Shown piece after piece: positions 60,052 through 64,000 of a DNA stretch of 64,000 bases. The stretch spans positions 86,052 to 150,051 of the forward strand of contig CANFVU010000001.1 of the NCBI GenBank assembly GCA_947450545.1. The letters run 5' to 3'. Within the stretch, counting starts at the first letter, position 1. Every line of letters begins with the position of its first letter. The stretch is from Actinomycetota bacterium (lineage in GTDB: Bacteria; Actinomycetota; Actinomycetes; Nanopelagicales; Nanopelagicaceae). A model generated the notes under the pieces. The model saw only the letters and a list, made by a program, of their open reading frames with translations. It ran no database searches and was not told where the DNA came from. Made by a program: the position numbers and the translations under genes.

Positions 60052-60729
60052 TCACGAAGGTTGTTTCACAGAAGGAATAGCTCGGTCTACTGCAATAACG
60101 AAGACGAGAAGTGACCCTCCGAGGAGCGTTCCCCCGAGTAAATCAGAGAACCAGTGGGTGTCACGCATGAGAGAAACAATGCACACCGCGAGAGTGATGG
60201 CTCCTACCGGCTTATCAAGTTTCATTCCAACAAATGGTTCTTTATGTGTGTAACGGAAGATGAGATACGCAAGAAGTCCCCAGGTTAAAAGTGCATTTGC
60301 TGCGTGACCACTTGGATATGAAAGTCCTGTCGTGTGTAGAAGATCATTTGCAAGACGAGGCTTCACGCGGTGAAATGAAATTTTTGCCAAACCCACTACG
60401 CCATTGAGTAAAAGCAGCGATAGAACGGAGAGATTAAATGGACGCCATGATCGAAAGCGCCAGCCGATAAGCGCAGCAGATATAAGAAGAACTGCTGCAG
60501 TGAAACCGCGGAGCCCGAGATCATCAATTGCGAGCAGTAAATGGCTTGAGTTGCCTTTAAACGTATGATGTTTGAGAGATTTAATCCAATGATCAAATTG
60601 GTAAAGAAAACCTTTTGCTAAAACTTGTTGCGTCACTATGAGGAATCCCAAGAAAAGCCAGATGGATCCGCGAATAGCTTTCCACATCTCAGCTTTACGC
60701 TCTAAAGGAAGTTGGGAGAAGAGCGACAT
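60052..60729 (-). CDS. PAP2-family membrane phosphatase
   Basis: 225-residue membrane protein with about six hydrophobic segments and the three PAP2 motifs: KISFHRVKPR near residue 118, YPSGHA near residue 137, and SLMRDTHWFSDLLGG near residue 195. The motif-2 and motif-3 His residues are the catalytic pair. Family members act on lipid phosphates such as undecaprenyl pyrophosphate or phosphatidic acid. Position between glmS and acpS/alr suggests a lipid-carrier role in wall synthesis, but this is inference. Starts one base after the glmS stop. Confidence 0.88.
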   Translation of the reverse strand: MSLFSQLPLERKAEMWKAIRGSIWLFLGFLIVTQQVLAKGFLYQFDHWIKSLKHHTFKGNSSHLLLAIDDLGLRGFTAAVLLISAALIGWRFRSWRPFNLSVLSLLLLNGVVGLAKISFHRVKPRLANDLLHTTGLSYPSGHAANALLTWGLLAYLIFRYTHKEPFVGMKLDKPVGAITLAVCIVSLMRDTHWFSDLLGGTLLGGSLLVFVIAVDRAIPSVKQPS

Positions 60730-62550
60730 TTATTCCACCGTGACTGATTTAGCGAGATTCCGTGGCTGATCGACATCATTGCCACGTGCAATCGCCATTT
60801 CATAAGCAATAACTTGAAGTGGAACAACCGCTAAAACTGGTTGAAGGAATTCATGGGTATGCGGAATGCGAATGTTGTGGGTCGCAGAAGCAAGATCTTC
60901 GTCGCCGATTGCAATCACAATTGCTCCACGAGCTTTCACTTCTTGCACGTTGCTCGCCATTTTTTCATTCAACAGTGAGTTTGCCGTTGGCATCACTGCA
61001 ATCACTGGGGTGCCTTGATCGATGAGCGCTATCGGGCCGTGCTTCAATTCGCCGCCAGCAAATCCTTCGGCGTGCATGTAAGCAAGTTCCTTCAGTTTGA
61101 GTGCGCCTTCAAGAGCCGCTGGATACCCAACATGTCGACCGAGGAAGAGCATTGATGTGGCATCTTTGAATTGGCGAGTGAGCGCTCGCAGAGGCTCAAC
61201 AGTTTCAAGAACTTGTTCAATTTTTCCAGGAAGATCAGCAATTTCCTGCGCAATTTCTGCGCTGAGTTCTGCCGACAACGTTCCACGAACACGTCCCATA
61301 TGAAGCGCTACAAGATACATCGCAACAAGTTGGGTGAGAAAAGCTTTCGTTGAAGCGACTGCAATTTCAGGGCCAGCATGCGTATACAGAACTGCATCTG
61401 ATTCGCGAGGGATGGTCGAGCCATTTGTATTACATACAGAGAAGATTTGAGCACCATGCGTTTTTGCGTAGCGAAGAGCCATCAAAGTATCCATCGTCTC
61501 ACCAGATTGCGAAATCGGAATAACGAGAGTGTTCTTATCAATGCTTGGCTCGCGATAACGATATTCAGATGCAAGCTCTACATCGACTGAAACATCAGCC
61601 CAACGTTCAATCGCATACTTGCCCACCATGCCAGCGTGATAAGCGGTACCGCACGCGATGATGACAACTTTGGTGATCGCTTTCAAATCTATAGCTGCTG
61701 TGATCTCTTCAGATAACCCTTGTGTGCGCCCAATTAAAGTGTCAGCAACTGCTTTTGGTTGTTCATAAATTTCTTTGAGCATGAAGTGAGGGAATCCCCC
61801 TCGCTCGGCAGCCGATGCATCCCACGAGATTTCATATTCACGAGGAGGAAGCTCTTTTCCATCAAGATCAGTAATGGTGATTGAGGATGGAGTGATATCT
61901 ACAACTTCATCTTGGCCTAGCTCAAGCGCTCGCTTTGTATTAGAGATAAAAGCAGCAACATCAGATGCGAGGAAGTTTTCGCCATCTCCAACTCCAACAA
62001 CGAGCGGTGAATTTCGACGAGCACCTACGATGCGATCTGGATCATCAGAATGAATAGCAAGAAGTGTGAACGAGCCGCGCAGCTCTTTGCAGACTTGGCG
62101 CATAGCAGCAGCAAGATCACCATTGTGAGCTTTGCGAGCATCGCTCAATAAATGCACAACCGATTCTGTATCTGTTTCAGATGTAAATTTATGTCCACGT
62201 TTTTCTAGCATCGCGCGTAGCTCTACATAATTTTCAATAATTCCATTGTGAATGAGTGCGAGCTTCCCGTCGTTATCGACGTGTGGGTGCGCATTAGTAT
62301 CGGTTGGTCCACCATGTGTCGCCCAACGGGTATGCCCAATTCCACTATGAGATTTTGGAACGCTGCCGTCGAGGATGCCTTCGAGATTTCCAAGTTTGCC
62401 TGCGCGCTTTTCAATCCACAGAGGAGCACCTGCAGCAGCTGGCATTGCGATTCCCGCAGAGTCATAGCCGCGATATTCCAAACGACGTAGACCTTCAAGG
62501 ACTGGAGAGAGTGCCTCGGACTTACCGGTGTAACCGACAATCCCGCACAT
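60730..62550 (-). CDS. glmS: Glutamine--fructose-6-phosphate aminotransferase
   Basis: First step of UDP-GlcNAc synthesis. The 606-residue protein has the N-terminal nucleophile Cys2 (MCGIVGYTG), the glutaminase motif HTRWATHGGPT near residue 73, two SIS domains (ACGTAYHAGMVGKY near 300; VIPISQSGETMDT near 345) and the C-terminal LAKSVTVE. No glmS-ribozyme-like element was recognised in the short 32-base gap upstream. glmM lies directly upstream. Confidence 0.97.
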   Translation of the reverse strand: MCGIVGYTGKSEALSPVLEGLRRLEYRGYDSAGIAMPAAAGAPLWIEKRAGKLGNLEGILDGSVPKSHSGIGHTRWATHGGPTDTNAHPHVDNDGKLALIHNGIIENYVELRAMLEKRGHKFTSETDTESVVHLLSDARKAHNGDLAAAMRQVCKELRGSFTLLAIHSDDPDRIVGARRNSPLVVGVGDGENFLASDVAAFISNTKRALELGQDEVVDITPSSITITDLDGKELPPREYEISWDASAAERGGFPHFMLKEIYEQPKAVADTLIGRTQGLSEEITAAIDLKAITKVVIIACGTAYHAGMVGKYAIERWADVSVDVELASEYRYREPSIDKNTLVIPISQSGETMDTLMALRYAKTHGAQIFSVCNTNGSTIPRESDAVLYTHAGPEIAVASTKAFLTQLVAMYLVALHMGRVRGTLSAELSAEIAQEIADLPGKIEQVLETVEPLRALTRQFKDATSMLFLGRHVGYPAALEGALKLKELAYMHAEGFAGGELKHGPIALIDQGTPVIAVMPTANSLLNEKMASNVQEVKARGAIVIAIGDEDLASATHNIRIPHTHEFLQPVLAVVPLQVIAYEMAIARGNDVDQPRNLAKSVTVE

Positions 62551-62582
62551 ATCTACCCTCTAACTTTTAGCGAATGAACCTG

Positions 62583-63923
62583 TTATTTCAGTTCTGATCG
62601 TACTAGAGATGCAATCTCACCAGCGATTTTTTCAGCTTGGTCGTTGCTCTCTGCTTCAACCATAACGCGAACAAGAGCTTCGGTCCCGGAAGGGCGAACC
62701 AAAATTCGTCCGCTATTTCCTAGTGACTGCTCATACTTCGAGATTTCCTGGGTAATTTTCTCAGAGGAGGCAAGCTTCTCTTTCTTCACATCTTTAACAT
62801 TGATAAGTGATTGAGGAAAGCGCTTCATTACTGCAGAAAGCAAGTTGAGGCTCTTTCCTGAGGAGACCACAACTTGCATGAGTTGAAGGGCAGTAAGGAT
62901 GCCATCTCCAGTGTTAGCAAAATTGCGCATAATCACATGGCCAGATTGTTCACCGCCAAGCACATAATCTTCAGCGATCATCTTTTCAAGAACGTATCGG
63001 TCACCTACAGCAGTCGTTGGGACGTTAATACCGTTTGATTCCATAGCTTTCATAAATCCAAGGTTGCTCATCACAGTTCCAACAACTGTGTCTTTTGCAA
63101 GAGTGCCATTTGCTTTCCACGCTGTCGCGAGAATCGCCATGATGAAATCGCCATCGATGAGATTTCCTTCGTGGTCTACAGCAAGACAACGATCTGCATC
63201 GCCATCATGCGCGATACCAAGATCGGCTCCCACTTCCTTAACTTTCTCAATGAGGCTCTCCATATGTGTGGAGCCACAATTCTCATTGATATTTAAACCT
63301 GATGGCGTTGAGTGAATTGCAGTGACATGGGCACCAGCACGGATATATGTCTTCGGTGCAACACGAGATGAAGCGCCATTGGCACAATCGACAACAATCT
63401 TCAAACCTTTGAGTGAAACAGAGAGAGAAGAAAGTAGATGGTAGATGTAACGCTCTTGTGCACTCTCATCGAGAACAACGCGACCTACATCTCCACCGAT
63501 TGGACGTTCCCATGGTTCTTTGAGGCGAGATTCAATGGCTGCTTCGAGAGCATCGTCGAGTTTGCCTCCGCCTTTTGCGAAGAATTTAATTCCGTTATCT
63601 GGCATTGCATTGTGTGAAGCACTGAGCATTACGCCAAGATCTGCTCCACTTTCAGCAACGAGGTGCGCAATTGCAGGAGTTGGGAGTACGCCAACGCGAT
63701 AGACATCGACACCGGCACTCGCTAAACCTGCGACAACAGCAGCTTCGAGAAATTCACCAGATGCACGTGAGTCTTGGCCGACAACAGCCTTAGGGCGGTG
63801 ACCAGCAAATGCGCCCTTTTCACTTAATACGTGAGCAGCAGCGACAGCGAGATCGAGAGCTAATTCAGCAGTGAGATCGCGATTAGCAAGCCCTCTTACA
63901 CCGTCAGTGCCAAAGAGGGCCAT
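62583..63923 (-). CDS. glmM: Phosphoglucosamine mutase
   Basis: Converts glucosamine-6-phosphate to glucosamine-1-phosphate between GlmS and GlmU. The 446-residue protein has LFGTDGVRGLAN at the N terminus, the phosphoserine loop MLSASHNAMPDNGIKFF near residue 100, metal loop AHDGDADRCLAVD near 243, GGEQSGHVIM near 330, and RPSGTEALVRVM near 415. It follows rpsI by 24 bases; rpsI-glmM-glmS order is typical of actinobacteria. Confidence 0.97.
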   Translation of the reverse strand: MALFGTDGVRGLANRDLTAELALDLAVAAAHVLSEKGAFAGHRPKAVVGQDSRASGEFLEAAVVAGLASAGVDVYRVGVLPTPAIAHLVAESGADLGVMLSASHNAMPDNGIKFFAKGGGKLDDALEAAIESRLKEPWERPIGGDVGRVVLDESAQERYIYHLLSSLSVSLKGLKIVVDCANGASSRVAPKTYIRAGAHVTAIHSTPSGLNINENCGSTHMESLIEKVKEVGADLGIAHDGDADRCLAVDHEGNLIDGDFIMAILATAWKANGTLAKDTVVGTVMSNLGFMKAMESNGINVPTTAVGDRYVLEKMIAEDYVLGGEQSGHVIMRNFANTGDGILTALQLMQVVVSSGKSLNLLSAVMKRFPQSLINVKDVKKEKLASSEKITQEISKYEQSLGNSGRILVRPSGTEALVRVMVEAESNDQAEKIAGEIASLVRSELK

Positions 63924-63947
63924 ATAAATAACTTCGGAAGAAGCGAA

Positions 63948-64000
63948 TTAACGCTTGCTGTATTGAGAACGCTTACGAGCCTTCTTCAGACCGTACTTCT
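63948..64000 (-). CDS. rpsI: 30S ribosomal protein S9 (C-terminal end only)
   Basis: The last 16 codons read KYGLKKARKRSQYSKR followed by TAA, the conserved basic C-terminal tail of S9 that contacts P-site tRNA. The 5' part lies beyond the window. It precedes glmM, as in other actinobacteria. Confidence 0.93.
   Translation of the reverse strand, partial: KYGLKKARKRSQYSKR

Noticed and set aside
62551..62582. glmS ribozyme or riboswitch before glmS
   Set aside because: Only 32 bases separate glmM and glmS, too short for such an element.

Overview
The window comes from a free-living actinobacterium with a compact genome. Gene content and order match the conserved actinobacterial backbone, but base composition looks balanced to slightly AT-rich by eye (not counted), unlike soil actinomycetes. 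Genes are packed with 1-, 4- or 8-nt overlaps, and there is no insertion sequence, prophage, CRISPR array or rRNA operon. The best fit is a streamlined freshwater acI-type lineage (Candidatus Nanopelagicales such as Planktophila or Nanopelagicus). That assignment is inference from protein character and gene order; no database search was possible.

Layout. 1-14 kb: mfd (partial), ppc, then pth-rplY, prs, glmU, tRNA-Gln, ispE, rsmA, tatD, metG, rsmI and divergent pmt. This order resembles the M. tuberculosis Rv1002c-Rv1020 block as I recall it, but rpfB is absent between tatD and rsmA. 15-18 kb: a sepX/glpR-like membrane protein, a rimJ-like acetyltransferase, a degenerate MoeA-like protein and fau, which look like the gephyrin-like cell-division neighbourhood of actinobacteria without galU. 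18-27 kb: acyl-CoA dehydrogenase, birA, the acyl-CoA carboxylase cluster (beta, epsilon, maf, alpha), purine nucleoside phosphorylase and a phosphohexomutase. 27-31 kb: a BMP/PnrA-type nucleoside-binding protein, trpS, a CNNM/CorC protein and an orphan UgpC/MsmX-type ATPase. 31-42 kb: icd, mdh, DUF3017, folD, purH, purN, a PerM-like membrane protein, sucD, sucC and pcrA. 42-52 kb: a PIG-L deacetylase, secreted cyclophilin, guaA, guaB3, guaB, groEL, groES, tsaD, a tsaB-rimI fusion and tsaE. 52-58.5 kb: a LIV-type ABC importer with a secreted alpha/beta hydrolase, lying between tsaE and alr. 58.5-64 kb: alr, acpS, a PAP2 phosphatase, glmS, glmM and rpsI (partial).

The genes serve core functions. 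These are cell-wall precursor supply (glmS, glmM, glmU, alr), purine synthesis and salvage (purN, purH, guaB, guaA, prs, pnp), the TCA cycle and anaplerosis (icd, mdh, sucCD, ppc), acyl-CoA carboxylation, translation fidelity (tsaB/D/E, rsmA, rsmI, metG, trpS, pth) and cell division (Glp/SepX-like, PerM-like).

The most notable signals are as follows. (1) Fifteen genes start exactly six bases after a TANNNT hexamer, the signature of leaderless transcripts; one gives a start-codon choice and one forms a symmetric bidirectional promoter. (2) The housekeeping IMP dehydrogenase lacks its CBS domains, and the adjacent GuaB3 has His in place of the catalytic Cys. (3) A shortened MoeA-like protein sits next to a SepX/GlpR-like partner. 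(4) The LIV-transporter plus secreted-hydrolase block interrupts a conserved gene order. No gene interval exceeds 300 bases.
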